Positions 16,154 through 25,059 of a DNA stretch of 64,000 nt are shown here, one piece after another. The position numbers and the translations under genes were made by a program. The stretch lies in the NCBI GenBank assembly GCA_963791885.1, contig CAWBUL010000005.1, forward strand, positions 1,116,001 to 1,180,000, read 5' to 3'. This DNA is from CAVSUZ01 sp963791885 (lineage in GTDB: Bacteria > Pseudomonadota > Alphaproteobacteria > Acetobacterales > Acetobacteraceae). Within the stretch, counting starts at the first letter, position 1, and each line of letters begins with the position of its first letter. Under the pieces are notes generated by a model. That model worked only from the letters and a program-made list of their open reading frames with translations, made no database searches and was not told where the DNA came from.

Positions 16154-17494
16154 ATGGGGCTTACCGAAGCGATCGGCACATTCATCGCCGACCTCTCCCC
16201 CAATCGCATTCCCCAGCAGGCGCTGGAGATGGCGCGCCTCGGCTTCATCGACTGCGTCGGCACGATGATTGCCGGTCGCAACGAAGACGCGGTCCGCGTT
16301 CTTACTTCCGTGCTCGCCCCCTCCGACGGACCGTCCAGCATCACCTTCACGCGCCGCCACGGGCCGGCGCCCGAGGCGGCCTGGATCAATGGCACTGCGG
16401 CCCACGCGCTCGACTATGATGACGTCGCCCTGCGCGGCCATCCTTCGACCGTGCTCGTGCCCGCCATTCTTGCGGAAGCCGAGGCTCTCGACGCATCCGG
16501 CCTAGACATGCTTGTCGCCTATGCCGCCGGGTACGAGGCCTGGGGCGAGCTGTTCCGCCGCGATTCCGGCCTGATGCACAAGAAAGGTTGGCACCCGACC
16601 GGCCTCTATGGGGCGGTCGGCGCGGCGGCCGCGTGCGCGAAGCTGCGCCGGCTGGATGCGGGGCGTGCCGCGATGGCGGTGGCGCTTGGCGCTTCGCAGA
16701 GCGCCGGGCTGATGGCGAATTTCGGCACCATGACCAAGCCTTTCCACGCCGGCCGCGCCGCGCATGCCGGCATCATGTCCGCCCGGCTGGCCGAAGCCGG
16801 CTTCACCGCCAGCGCCGACGCACTGGAGCATCCGCAGGGCTTCCTCCACGCTGTCTCCCCTGACGGCACCGAGGACCGCGTGAGCCCGCCCCGCCTGGGC
16901 GAGGATTGGGCGCTGATCTCTCTCGGCCTCGGCATCAAGAAATACCCCGCCTGTTATTGCACGCACCGGGCGATCGACTGCGCGCTGGATCTCGTCGCCA
17001 CCCATCCCGTCCGCCCGGATGAAGTGCGTCACGTCACCGTTGGCATCAGCGACTATTTCGCCACCGTCCTGCGCAACCACGCGCCGGACACCGGCCTCGC
17101 AGCCAAGTTCAGCATCGAGTTCGCCATGGCCAGCGCCATCGTCGCCCATCGCGTCGGCCTGCGCGAACTCACCGATGAGTTTGTTCGTCGCCCCGACATC
17201 CAGGCGCTCATGCCGAAGGTCAGCATAGAAACCACGACAGAATACGATCCCGACCTGCCCGGCGCGTCGCCCGCCGATTGGGTTCGGATCGAAACCACCT
17301 CGGGCATTCTGGAAGGCGCCCCCGTTGCCCGCGCCACTGGACACGCCAGCAGACCGCTCTCCGCCGCGCAAATCTACGAGAAGTTCGCCGATTGCCTGGA
17401 CGTTGGCGCTTCGGAAATTCCGGCTGAAACGCTGCACGCCCGGCTCGCCGGCCTTGAGTCTCTCTCGGCCCGTGCGCTGGCTGAGATTAACTAA
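16154..17494 (+). CDS. MmgE/PrpD family protein
   Basis: A 446-residue member of the 2-methylcitrate dehydratase superfamily (MmgE/PrpD), which includes PrpD, cis-aconitate decarboxylase and related (de)hydratases/lyases. Recognisable: DCVGTMIAGRNEDAV, the INGTAAHALDYDDVALRGHPS motif, and KKYPACYCTHRAIDC. SD GGAGGA at -7. It is co-directional with the HMGL-like gene 12 bp upstream, so the two may act in one tricarboxylic-acid-like degradation route; the substrate is not identified. Confidence 0.88.
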   Translation: MGLTEAIGTFIADLSPNRIPQQALEMARLGFIDCVGTMIAGRNEDAVRVLTSVLAPSDGPSSITFTRRHGPAPEAAWINGTAAHALDYDDVALRGHPSTVLVPAILAEAEALDASGLDMLVAYAAGYEAWGELFRRDSGLMHKKGWHPTGLYGAVGAAAACAKLRRLDAGRAAMAVALGASQSAGLMANFGTMTKPFHAGRAAHAGIMSARLAEAGFTASADALEHPQGFLHAVSPDGTEDRVSPPRLGEDWALISLGLGIKKYPACYCTHRAIDCALDLVATHPVRPDEVRHVTVGISDYFATVLRNHAPDTGLAAKFSIEFAMASAIVAHRVGLRELTDEFVRRPDIQALMPKVSIETTTEYDPDLPGASPADWVRIETTSGILEGAPVARATGHASRPLSAAQIYEKFADCLDVGASEIPAETLHARLAGLESLSARALAEIN

Positions 17495-17534
17495 GGTCAT
17501 GCACTCCGCCTGAGCGAATTCGGTCGAAAGGATC

Positions 17535-17640
17535 TCTCCCACATTTCAATGAGGTCGCAACGCGAACGCAACTGAGGGGTTCCGGCAAATGCGCTGGGAA
17601 CCCCGGTTCGTGACACAGCGGTTCAAACATTTGTGGGAGA
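17535..17640 (+). promoter_or_regulatory. Nested inverted repeats in the leader of the BrkB-like gene
   Basis: Outer arms TCTCCCACA (17535-17543) and TGTGGGAGA (17632-17640) enclose an inner pair GGGGTTCC (17576-17583) and GGAACCCC (17597-17604). The right outer arm contains the GGGAGA Shine-Dalgarno of the TTG start at 17647, so pairing of the outer arms would mask translation initiation. This could be an RNA leader switch or just a repeat; no known riboswitch class was recognised. Confidence 0.45.
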
Positions 17641-17646
17641 AGCGAT

Positions 17647-18624
17647 TTGTCGGATGTTTCCAGCGAAAGGGAAGCGAAGTTAGGGCGCGGCCGAGAAGCC
17701 GAAGGGCCGGAGCAGATTCCGCCGCGGGGCTGGATGGACGTGCTGAAGCGTGCCTGGGGAGCCAACAGCGAAAAGAACCTGTCGCTCGTCGCCGGTGGCG
17801 TGACCTATTACGTATTGCTCGCGCTCTTCCCGGCCCTCGCCGCGCTGGTTTCCATCTATGGACTGGTCGCCGACCCCCACACGATCGAGACGGAAATGAA
17901 CTCCATGTCCGGTTTACTGCCGGGCGATGCGCAGCACTTAATCCTGTCGGAACTGCAATCGCTGGTCAACGCCTCAGGTGGCGCGCTCAGCTTCGGCGTG
18001 GTGGTCGGTTTGCTGATCGCGTTGTGGAGCGCGTCGCGCGGCATGAGCGGCATGATCTCGGCGCTGGATATCGCCTACGGGCAGGAGGAAACCCGAAGTT
18101 TCGTTCGCTTCAATCTTACGGCGCTGGTACTGACGATCGGGCTGATCATCGTCGGTTTGATCGCGATCGCGCTGATCGCAGGCCTGCCGGCACTAATGAG
18201 CGGCGCCGGTGTGAGCGGTACCACCAAGTGGGTGGCCTATGTGGTGGAATGGCCGCTGCTGTTCGTCTTCGTGATGACAATGCTGGCAGTGCTGTATCGC
18301 TACGCGCCGAACCGGGATGAGCCGAAATGGGAATGGGTATCTCCGGGTGCGGTGATCGCGACGTTCGTTTGGATGATCGGCTCCATCCTGTTCACCGTGT
18401 ATGTCTCGCATTTTGGCAACTACAATAAAACCTACGGGTCGCTCGGTGCGATCGTCGCTCTTCTGACTTGGCTGTGGCTCTCCGCCTATGTCGTCCTGCT
18501 CGGGGCCGAGATAAACGCGGAATCTGAGCGTCAGACACGGAAAGACACCACCGTGGGCCGTCCACAGCCGATGGGCCGGCGGGGTGCAACGGCGGCCGAC
18601 ACGCTGGGTCAGGCCACGGACTGA
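17647..18624 (+). CDS. YihY/BrkB-type membrane protein
   Basis: A 325-residue inner-membrane protein of the YihY/virulence factor BrkB family. After a ~40-residue polar N-terminus comes NLSLVAGGVTYYVLLALFPA, the family signature, then about six helices, with IALWSASRGMSGMISALDIAY and the C-terminal NYNKTYGSLGAIVALLTWLWL, and GAEINAESER. The start is a TTG at 17647 with GGGAGA upstream. Members are often misnamed ribonuclease BN. The function is not established. Confidence 0.85.
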   Translation: MSDVSSEREAKLGRGREAEGPEQIPPRGWMDVLKRAWGANSEKNLSLVAGGVTYYVLLALFPALAALVSIYGLVADPHTIETEMNSMSGLLPGDAQHLILSELQSLVNASGGALSFGVVVGLLIALWSASRGMSGMISALDIAYGQEETRSFVRFNLTALVLTIGLIIVGLIAIALIAGLPALMSGAGVSGTTKWVAYVVEWPLLFVFVMTMLAVLYRYAPNRDEPKWEWVSPGAVIATFVWMIGSILFTVYVSHFGNYNKTYGSLGAIVALLTWLWLSAYVVLLGAEINAESERQTRKDTTVGRPQPMGRRGATAADTLGQATD

Positions 18625-18704
18625 ACGCAAACTCTGCACCCGATTCGCGCTTTCCCGGCGCCTTCTCTAAAGTCCCTCTCCATAACGACAAAGGAGGATC
18701 GGCC

Positions 18705-19811
18705 ATGGAACTCGGCTATTTCGCCATGCCCTCCCATCCGCCGGAACGCGGGCTGAAGGCCGGGCACGACTGGGACCTGCAGACCCTGCGCTGGCTGGAT
18801 GAGTTCGGCTACCAGGAAGCCTGGATCGGCGAGCACCACACCGCCATCTGGGAACCCCATCCAGCCCCCGACCTGCTCATAGCGCAGGCCCTTCGCGAGA
18901 CCTCTCGCTTGCGCATCGGGCCCGGAGGATTCCTGCTGCCGTACCACCATCCGGCAGAACTCGCGAACCGGGTGGCGATGCTGGATCACCTGTCGGGCGG
19001 ACGGCTGAATTTCGGCGTGGCTGCCTCAGGCCTGCCCAGCGACTGGGCGATGTTCAACGTCGACGGCACGTCCGGCGTGAACCGCGACATGACGCGCGAG
19101 GCGTTGGAAATCATCCTGCGCCTGTGGGACCCCAAGGAACCGCATTTCGACTTCCACGGGAAGTTCTGGAACGTCAGCAAGCCGGAGCCGATGTACGGGT
19201 TCCTGCATCCGCACATCACCCCGCTGCAGAAGCCGCATCCGCCGATCGGTGTCGCCGGAATGTCGAAGAATTCCGACACGTTGAAGATTGCCGGCGAGCG
19301 CGGCTTCCTGCCCCTGAGCCTCAATCTCAATCCCGGCTATGTCGCGTCGCACTGGCACGCGGTGGAAGAAGGCGCACGCCGCACCGGCCGCACGCCGCAC
19401 CGGTCAGACTGGCGGATGGTGCGCGAGGTGTTCGTCGCGGAAACCGACGCCGAGGCCGAGCGTCTGTCGGTGGGCGACATGATGGGCCGCATGATGCGCG
19501 AATACTTCCTGCAGCTGCTCGGGAATTTCGGCTTCCTCGAATTCCTCAAGCACGACCCGGACGTGCCGGATTCCGACGTGACCCCGGAATACTGCGCGAA
19601 GCACAACTGGCTGATCGGCTCGCCGGCAACGGTCGCGGAGAAGCTGGAGGCGATCTACGATGAGGTCGGAGGGTTCGGCTCCCTGCTGGTGTTTGGCTTC
19701 GACTACGCCGACAAGCCGGAGGCGTGGCGGACCTCGCTGGGTCTGCTTGCGACCGAGGTCCTGCCGCGGGTGCAAAAGCTGGCGCCCATAACCAAAGCTG
19801 CTGCGGAATAA
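18705..19811 (+). CDS. LLM-class flavin-dependent oxidoreductase
   Basis: A 368-residue luciferase-like monooxygenase (bacterial luciferase superfamily TIM barrel), probably FMN-dependent. Typical pieces: MELGYFAMPSHPPER, EFGYQEAWIGEHHTAIWEP, RLRIGPGGFLLPYHHP, LDHLSGGRLNFGVAASG and the C-terminal IGSPATVAEKLEAI. SD AAAGGAGG at -9. It is followed by a strong hairpin at 19837. A different LLM protein is at 46157. Confidence 0.88.
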   Translation: MELGYFAMPSHPPERGLKAGHDWDLQTLRWLDEFGYQEAWIGEHHTAIWEPHPAPDLLIAQALRETSRLRIGPGGFLLPYHHPAELANRVAMLDHLSGGRLNFGVAASGLPSDWAMFNVDGTSGVNRDMTREALEIILRLWDPKEPHFDFHGKFWNVSKPEPMYGFLHPHITPLQKPHPPIGVAGMSKNSDTLKIAGERGFLPLSLNLNPGYVASHWHAVEEGARRTGRTPHRSDWRMVREVFVAETDAEAERLSVGDMMGRMMREYFLQLLGNFGFLEFLKHDPDVPDSDVTPEYCAKHNWLIGSPATVAEKLEAIYDEVGGFGSLLVFGFDYADKPEAWRTSLGLLATEVLPRVQKLAPITKAAAE

Positions 19812-19836
19812 GCGCGGTCTGACACCAAACACTATG

Positions 19837-19871
19837 ACCGGCCGCCTCGGACCCCGAGGCGGTCGGTTTGC
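19837..19871 (+). terminator. Intrinsic-type terminator after the LLM gene
   Basis: A 14-bp stem with one mismatch, ACCGGCCGCCTCGG (19837-19850) and CCGAGGCGGTCGGT (19854-19867), closes a 3-nt loop and is followed by a short T-rich tail. It separates the LLM gene from the hxlR promoter. The T tract is weak, so termination may be partial. Confidence 0.6.
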
Positions 19872-19900
19872 TATCGGGGCCAAATTTTTTGCCGATCATA

Positions 19901-19947
19901 CTTGCATCATGAAAGCGACTTCGCCATACTGACTTGCACCATGCAAG
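19901..19947 (+). promoter_or_regulatory. hxlR promoter with two operator-like inverted repeats
   Basis: A perfect 6-3-6 palindrome CTTGCA-CCA-TGCAAG lies at 19933-19947 and an imperfect copy CTTGCA-TCA-TGAAAG at 19901-19915, centres 32 bp (about three helical turns) apart. A plausible sigma70 promoter fits between them: -35 TTGCAT (19902-19907) inside site 1, 17-bp spacer, -10 CATACT (19925-19930), with site 2 just downstream. This geometry fits autoregulation by the HxlR protein encoded from 19960, which would control the whole downstream run. Confidence 0.65.
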
Positions 19948-19959
19948 CCGAGGTCGGCC

Positions 19960-20436
19960 ATGCAGCGTAAAAGCTTCGGTTCCATGTCCTGCCCCATCGC
20001 CCGCAGCCTCGAGCATGTCGGGGAGTGGTGGAGCATCCTCATCCTGCGGGACGCCTTCCGCGGCCTGACCCAGTTCGACCAGTTCCAGAAGAACCTGGGC
20101 ATCGCGCCGAACATGCTGACCCGCCGGCTGAGCGCCCTGGTCGAATCCGGGCTGCTGGAGCGGCGGCAATACACCGAGCGGCCTCCCCGGTACGAATACG
20201 TGCTGACGGAAAAAGGGCGGGATTTCCGCCCGGTGCTGTGGGCGCTGCTGGCCTGGGGCAACAAGCACTTTGCCCCCGAAGGGCCGACCATGATGATCGT
20301 GGACAATCAGACCGGGAACCCGGCCGACCCTGTGCTGGTGGACCGGAACAGCGGCAAGCTGATGAGCTCCGACACGTTTCGCAGCGTGCCCGTTCCCGCA
20401 GCCGGGGATCTGGAAGCGTTGGAGCAGGGGCAATGA
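19960..20436 (+). CDS. HxlR-family winged-helix transcriptional regulator
   Basis: A 158-residue MarR-like winged-helix regulator of the HxlR (DUF24) family. The family start is clear: SCPIARSLEHVGEWWSILIL with the conserved Cys at residue ~10, then RDAFRGLTQFDQFQKNLGIA (recognition helix region), ...LTRRLSALVESGLLERRQY and RYEYVLTEKGRDF wing. The lone N-terminal Cys is the redox or electrophile sensor in several relatives. Its ATG is 13 bp after the palindromic site, and its stop overlaps the hlyD start (ATGA), so it probably represses its own efflux operon. Confidence 0.9.
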   Translation: MQRKSFGSMSCPIARSLEHVGEWWSILILRDAFRGLTQFDQFQKNLGIAPNMLTRRLSALVESGLLERRQYTERPPRYEYVLTEKGRDFRPVLWALLAWGNKHFAPEGPTMMIVDNQTGNPADPVLVDRNSGKLMSSDTFRSVPVPAAGDLEALEQGQ

Positions 20437-21533
20437 GCGCCGCGCTGACACGGGAGGCGATCGGTGCGGCTCCGGTCATCAGGAAGACCCAGCGCTCCTA
20501 CAAGCGGCACGCGCTTGCTGCCGCCGGGTTTGCGGTGCTGCTTGCAGCCGGGGATTACGGCTACCAGTGGTGGACCAACGGCCGTTTCATCGAGACCACA
20601 GACGACGCCTATGTCGGCGGCGACGTGACGCAGATCGCGCCGCACGTCGCCGGATTCATCGACAAGGTGCTGGTCCAGGACAACGCGCTGGTGCATGCCG
20701 GGCAACCGCTCGTTCGGCTGAAGCAGGATGATTTCAAGGCCGCGCTCGCGCATGCCGAAGCGGTGCTGCAATCGCGTCAAGCGGCGCTGGCGAATCTTAT
20801 AGCCAAGCAGGTGCTGCAGCGTGACCTGATCGCCGAGGCGCAGGCCGATGTAGCCTCGAAGCAGGCACAGGCGGTGTTTGCCGCCGCTGAGTCGGACCGC
20901 TACGCCTCCCTCGCGCTGACGGCGGCGGGATCGCGCCAGAGTGCCGAGCGCACGCGAGCGGCGGACCAATCGGCGCGGTCTGCGGTACTGTCCTCAGTGG
21001 CCGCTCTCGAGGCCGCCAATCAGCAGTTGACCGTGCTGGGCACCGAGATTGCCGCCGCCAAGGCGGATGAAGCGGAAGCAGAGGCCGATCTGCGCACCGC
21101 CCGGCTCAACCTGGGCTACACGGATATCGCCGCGCCGGTGACTGGTTACGTCGGCAACCGCTCTGCCGAAGCTGGTGCCTACGTGACCGCCGGCACCGAC
21201 CTGCTCTCCGTCGTGCCGGCGCAAGGGCTGTGGGTCGACGCCAATTTCAAGGAAGACCAGATCGCGCAGATGAAGCCGGGCGACGAAGCGACGATCGTCG
21301 CGGATGTGCTGCCGGGCCGCGTCTTCCATGGCCACGTCCTCAGCCTGGCGCCCGCCACGGGCGCGGTGTTCAGCGTCATCCCGCCGCAGAACGCGACCGG
21401 CAACTTCACCAAGATCGTGCAGCGTGTGCCTGTGCGCGTCGCGTTGGACGGGGATGCGCAGGACCTGGGACCGCTCCGGGCAGGGTTGTCCACCACGGTG
21501 AACGTGGACATTCGCCGGCACGGACATGAGTAA
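20433..21533 (+). CDS. HlyD/EmrA-family membrane fusion (periplasmic adaptor) protein
   Basis: A 366-residue adaptor that links an inner-membrane exporter to an outer-membrane channel. One N-terminal membrane helix (LAAAGFAVLLAAGDYGYQWW) precedes the biotinyl-lipoyl half-motif ETTDDAYVGGDVTQIAPHVA. A long alanine-rich coiled coil follows (~residues 95-225), then the second lipoyl half (YTDIAAPVTGYVGN) and a beta-barrel domain (GLWVDANFKEDQIAQMKPGD). The ATG overlaps the hxlR stop. It pairs with the DHA2 pump 5 bp downstream. Confidence 0.92.
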   Translation: MSAALTREAIGAAPVIRKTQRSYKRHALAAAGFAVLLAAGDYGYQWWTNGRFIETTDDAYVGGDVTQIAPHVAGFIDKVLVQDNALVHAGQPLVRLKQDDFKAALAHAEAVLQSRQAALANLIAKQVLQRDLIAEAQADVASKQAQAVFAAAESDRYASLALTAAGSRQSAERTRAADQSARSAVLSSVAALEAANQQLTVLGTEIAAAKADEAEAEADLRTARLNLGYTDIAAPVTGYVGNRSAEAGAYVTAGTDLLSVVPAQGLWVDANFKEDQIAQMKPGDEATIVADVLPGRVFHGHVLSLAPATGAVFSVIPPQNATGNFTKIVQRVPVRVALDGDAQDLGPLRAGLSTTVNVDIRRHGHE

Positions 21534-21538
21534 GCATC

Positions 21539-23075
21539 ATGCGCGCGGTCATTCCCTTCGCGGTGATGTGCGTCGGCATGTTCATCGCACTGCTGGACAT
21601 CCAGATCGTTGCATCGTCGCTGGCTGACATCGGCGGCGGCCTTTCTGCCGCGCAGGATGAGATCGAGCTGGGTGCAGACCGCCTATCTGATCGCGGAGAT
21701 CATCATGATCCCGCTCAGCGGCTGGCTGACGCGCGTGTTCTCCACCCGTTGGCTGTTCACCGCCTCGGCGATCGGCTTCACCCTGACCAGCATGCTGTGC
21801 GGCATGGCATGGAGCATCGGCAGCATGATCGTGTTCCGCGCTCTGCAGGGTATGCTCGGCGCGTCGATGATCCCGACGGTGTTCACCTCCTCATTCCACT
21901 ACTTTCAAGGACCGAAGCGGGTGTATTCGGCGGCTGTGGTGGGCACGATCGCCTCCATCGCACCGACCCTGGGGCCAGTGATCGGCGGCTGGATCACCGA
22001 CACCGCGAACTGGCATTGGCTGTTCTACGTGAACGTGGTGCCGGGATTCCTGGTGGCGCTCGGCGTGGCGGCCCTGGTCGATATCGACAAGCCCGACTTG
22101 TCGCTGCTGAAGGAGGCCGATTATCCCGGCATCGTGCTGCTGGCTATCGCGCTCGGCACCACCGAATACGTGCTGGAGGAAGGATCGCGGTGGAACTGGT
22201 TCAGCGACTCCACGATTCGTGACACGGCGGTGATCGCTGCCATCAGCGGCATCCTGTTCGTCGTGCGCAGCCTGACCTACCGGTTCCCGGTGGTGGATCT
22301 GCGAGCGCTGGGGAATCGTAATTTCTCCCTCGGCTGCATCCTGTCCTTCGTCACCGGCATCGGCATCTTCTCCACGATCTATCTGACGCCGCTGTTCCTG
22401 GGTTACGTGCGCGGGTTTTCGGCCTGGCAGACTGGCGTGGCGGTGTTCTCCACCGGCATCGCTTCGATCGTCGGGGTGCCGGTTTACGTGATGCTGGGCA
22501 AGCGGGTGGACCTGCGCTGGCTGATGATGTTCGGGCTCGCCAGCTTCGGCCTGTCGATGTGGAGCTTCACCTTCATCACCCACGACTGGGGCGCCGGCCA
22601 ACTGCTGGTGCCGCAGATCTTGCGTGGCTTCCCCCAGGTCTTCGCCGTCGCCCCCGCCGTCACGCTGGGCCTCGGCAGCCTGCCACCCGAGCGGCTGAAA
22701 TACGCGAGCGGGCTGTTCAACATGATGCGCAACTTGGGCGGCGCGGTGGGAATCGCGATCTGCGGTGCGGTGCTGAACGCGCGGACCAACCTGCACTTCC
22801 TGGATATCGCTTCGACGCTGACGCCGGCCAACGCGGCGATGAATGAATTGCTCGCGACCCTCAGCACGGAGCTTTCGGCTGTGCTGGGATCGGCGCCCGC
22901 CGGGCATCTGGCGGCGCTGGAGCAGCTCCGCGCGCTCGCCTACCGTGAAGCCTCCACGATGGCCTACGCCGACGCCTTTCGCACCATCATGCTGGTGTTC
23001 GCCGTGACAACGCCGCTTGTGCTGCTGTTGCGGAAAGTGGTCCCACCCAAGACCGCACCCGCCGACGCTCATTGA
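21539..23075 (+). pseudogene. EmrB-type DHA2 MFS drug exporter with a 1-base frameshift
   Basis: A 14-helix DHA2 major-facilitator pump. The first frame from ATG 21539 reads AVMCVGMFIALLDIQIVASS, then GLSAAQDEI, and breaks. The next frame continues SWVQTAYLIAEIIMIPLSGW through the whole pump to 23075 (motif-C-like PTLGPVIGGWITD). Deleting the single G at 21665 joins ATC to AGC TGG GTG and restores a ~511-residue protein, exactly where DHA2 members have D-E-I-S/Q-W. If the break is real, the pump could only initiate internally and would lack helix 1. Coupled with the adaptor upstream. Confidence 0.85.
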
Positions 23076-23089
23076 GAAGGAGACTGACT

Positions 23090-23890
23090 ATGGCAACGCA
23101 ATCCCGTCCGGCTGCGCTGATCACCGGCGCTTCATCCGGCATCGGCGCCACTTATGCCGATCGCCTGGCGCGGCGCGGTTATGATCTGATTCTGGTGGCC
23201 CGAGACAAGGCGCGAATGGAAGACTTGGCCGGACGGCTTCGCGCCGAAACCGGTGCCGCCATCGATGTCCTTCGCGCCGACCTGACAGTCCCCGTCGATC
23301 TGCACGCCGTTGAGGCGCGGCTGCGCGACGATGCGCGTATTACCCTGCTCGTGAACAATGCCGGCGCGGGCGATTTCACCGGCTTTTCCAACCCCGACTT
23401 GGATGCGGCGGAGAAGCTGATTGCTCTGAATATAACCGCGGTCACGCGGCTAACCGGTGCGGTTGGTCCGCGCTTCCTGGCCAACGGCGGCGGTTCGATC
23501 ATCAATGTCGGTTCGGTTCTGGGCTTCGCACCGGAGGCCCTGCCCGGCGTGTACTCATCAACCAAGGCGTTCGTGCTGACCTTCTCCCAATCGTTGCAGT
23601 TGGAACTAGGGCCGCGGGGAATCTACGTTCAGGCGCTGCTACCGTCCGCGACGCGGACCGAGATCTGGGAGCGTGGCGGCCGAAGCGTCGACAGCGTGCC
23701 GAATGCGATGGATGTCGGCGAGCTGGTCGACGCGGCACTGGTTGCGTTTGACCGCAAGGAGCTGATCACGCTGCCGTCACTGCCCGATGCAGGCCAGTGG
23801 GACGCATTCAACGCCGCGCGGCTGGCCATGCTGCCCAACCTGCGGCAGAAGCACGCAGCAGCTGAGAGATATCAAGCGCGAACCTCATGA
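23090..23890 (+). CDS. Short-chain dehydrogenase/reductase
   Basis: A 266-residue classical SDR. NAD(P) binding is shown by ALITGASSGIGATYADRLA and LLVNNAGAGDF, and the catalytic Ser-Tyr-Lys is in INVGSVLGFAPEALPGVYSS followed by TKAF (YSSTK). ATG 23090 has AAGGAGA upstream; an in-frame ATG at 23072 inside the pump gene is rejected. Its stop overlaps the next ATG (ATGA at 23887). The substrate is unknown; its place in an HxlR efflux operon suggests handling a reactive carbonyl or drug-like compound. Confidence 0.88.
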   Translation: MATQSRPAALITGASSGIGATYADRLARRGYDLILVARDKARMEDLAGRLRAETGAAIDVLRADLTVPVDLHAVEARLRDDARITLLVNNAGAGDFTGFSNPDLDAAEKLIALNITAVTRLTGAVGPRFLANGGGSIINVGSVLGFAPEALPGVYSSTKAFVLTFSQSLQLELGPRGIYVQALLPSATRTEIWERGGRSVDSVPNAMDVGELVDAALVAFDRKELITLPSLPDAGQWDAFNAARLAMLPNLRQKHAAAERYQARTS

Positions 23891-25059
23891 AAGTTACCCA
23901 GGTCGAGCCGATCCTGCTTCGTGGTGACACGGCGTACGGGGCTGGCTCGACCGCCGATGAAGCAGCAGACAACGGCGACTGGCAGCTTCTGATCCGCGTC
24001 GCGACCGATGAGGGCCTGACCGGCTGGTCCGACGTCGAAACCCTGGCCCCGGCGGCCGTGGCGATCATCGCCGGGCAGGGAATGTCGGCGCTTGGCTTCC
24101 GCACGCTGGGCGAGCAGCTGGTGGGCGAAAATCCGCTGGATGTCGAACGGCTGTGGGACAAGCTGTACGTCGGCAGCGCCTATTACGGCCGGCGCGGCAT
24201 CGCGATGCACTGCATCTCCGCGATCGACAACGCCCTGTGGTCGATCCGCGCACAAGCGGCCGGCATGTCGCTGGCGCGCCTGCTCGGCGGACGCCGGCGC
24301 GACACCATCACCGCCTACGCCTCGACACTGTTTCGCGATACGCCCGAGGCGATGGCCGAGGCAGCCCGCGGTTATGTGGCCCGAGGCTTCCACGCGGTGA
24401 AGTTCGGCTGGGGTGTGTTCGGCGAAGATCCGGGACGGGACCGGGAACTGGTCACGGCAGCACGCACGGCGCTCGGCCCCGATCGTCATCTGCTGATCGA
24501 TCCGGGCTGGTATCCGGCCAGATGGAAAGCCCCCGGACAAATGCGCAGCCAGCGTGAGGCGGAAGCGCTGTGCCAATGGCTTGCGGACTATGACGTCGGT
24601 TGGGTCGAAGACTTCATCCATCCCGAACAGTTCGATCAATACGAAGCGGTGCGCGCGGTCAGTCCGGTGCCGATTGCCGCGGGAGAACAGATCGAGACGA
24701 TCTGGGACTTCCGGCGCTTTATCGGACAGCACTGCGCCGATGTGATCCAACCCGATCTGTCGCGCTGCGGCGGGATCTCGGTTGCCGTGAAGGTCGCGGC
24801 CCTCGCCGAGGAACACGGTCTCGACCTCGTCCCGCATTCCTGGCTCACGCACCTGCTCACAGGCTACAGTCTCCAGTTGATCGCGACTCTCCCACGCGCG
24901 CGCTTCGTGGAATTCAACGTCAGCCAGAGTCCGCTGACGCGCGGAATCGCACAAGCATCGTTCGCCCTTGCCGCCGACGGCACGGTGGCGATCCCGGATG
25001 AGCCGGGGATCGGGGTGGACGTCGATCTCGATTTCATCGCCGCGCATCGCGTCGGATGA
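23887..25059 (+). CDS. Mandelate racemase/muconate lactonizing enzyme family protein (I)
   Basis: A 390-residue enolase-superfamily enzyme that abstracts an alpha-proton next to a carboxylate using Mg2+. Metal-ligand segments appear as LLIDPGW (Asp), GWVEDFIHP (Glu) and AAGEQIE (Glu), and a late base candidate as LVPHSWLTHL (His). Where mandelate-racemase members have a KxK acid-base motif this one has HAVKFGWGVFG, so the second Lys is Gly. The likely activity is a sugar-acid dehydratase or racemase. Overlaps both neighbours by ATGA, so it is firmly in the hxlR operon. A second member is at 28898. Confidence 0.85.
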   Translation: MKVTQVEPILLRGDTAYGAGSTADEAADNGDWQLLIRVATDEGLTGWSDVETLAPAAVAIIAGQGMSALGFRTLGEQLVGENPLDVERLWDKLYVGSAYYGRRGIAMHCISAIDNALWSIRAQAAGMSLARLLGGRRRDTITAYASTLFRDTPEAMAEAARGYVARGFHAVKFGWGVFGEDPGRDRELVTAARTALGPDRHLLIDPGWYPARWKAPGQMRSQREAEALCQWLADYDVGWVEDFIHPEQFDQYEAVRAVSPVPIAAGEQIETIWDFRRFIGQHCADVIQPDLSRCGGISVAVKVAALAEEHGLDLVPHSWLTHLLTGYSLQLIATLPRARFVEFNVSQSPLTRGIAQASFALAADGTVAIPDEPGIGVDVDLDFIAAHRVG

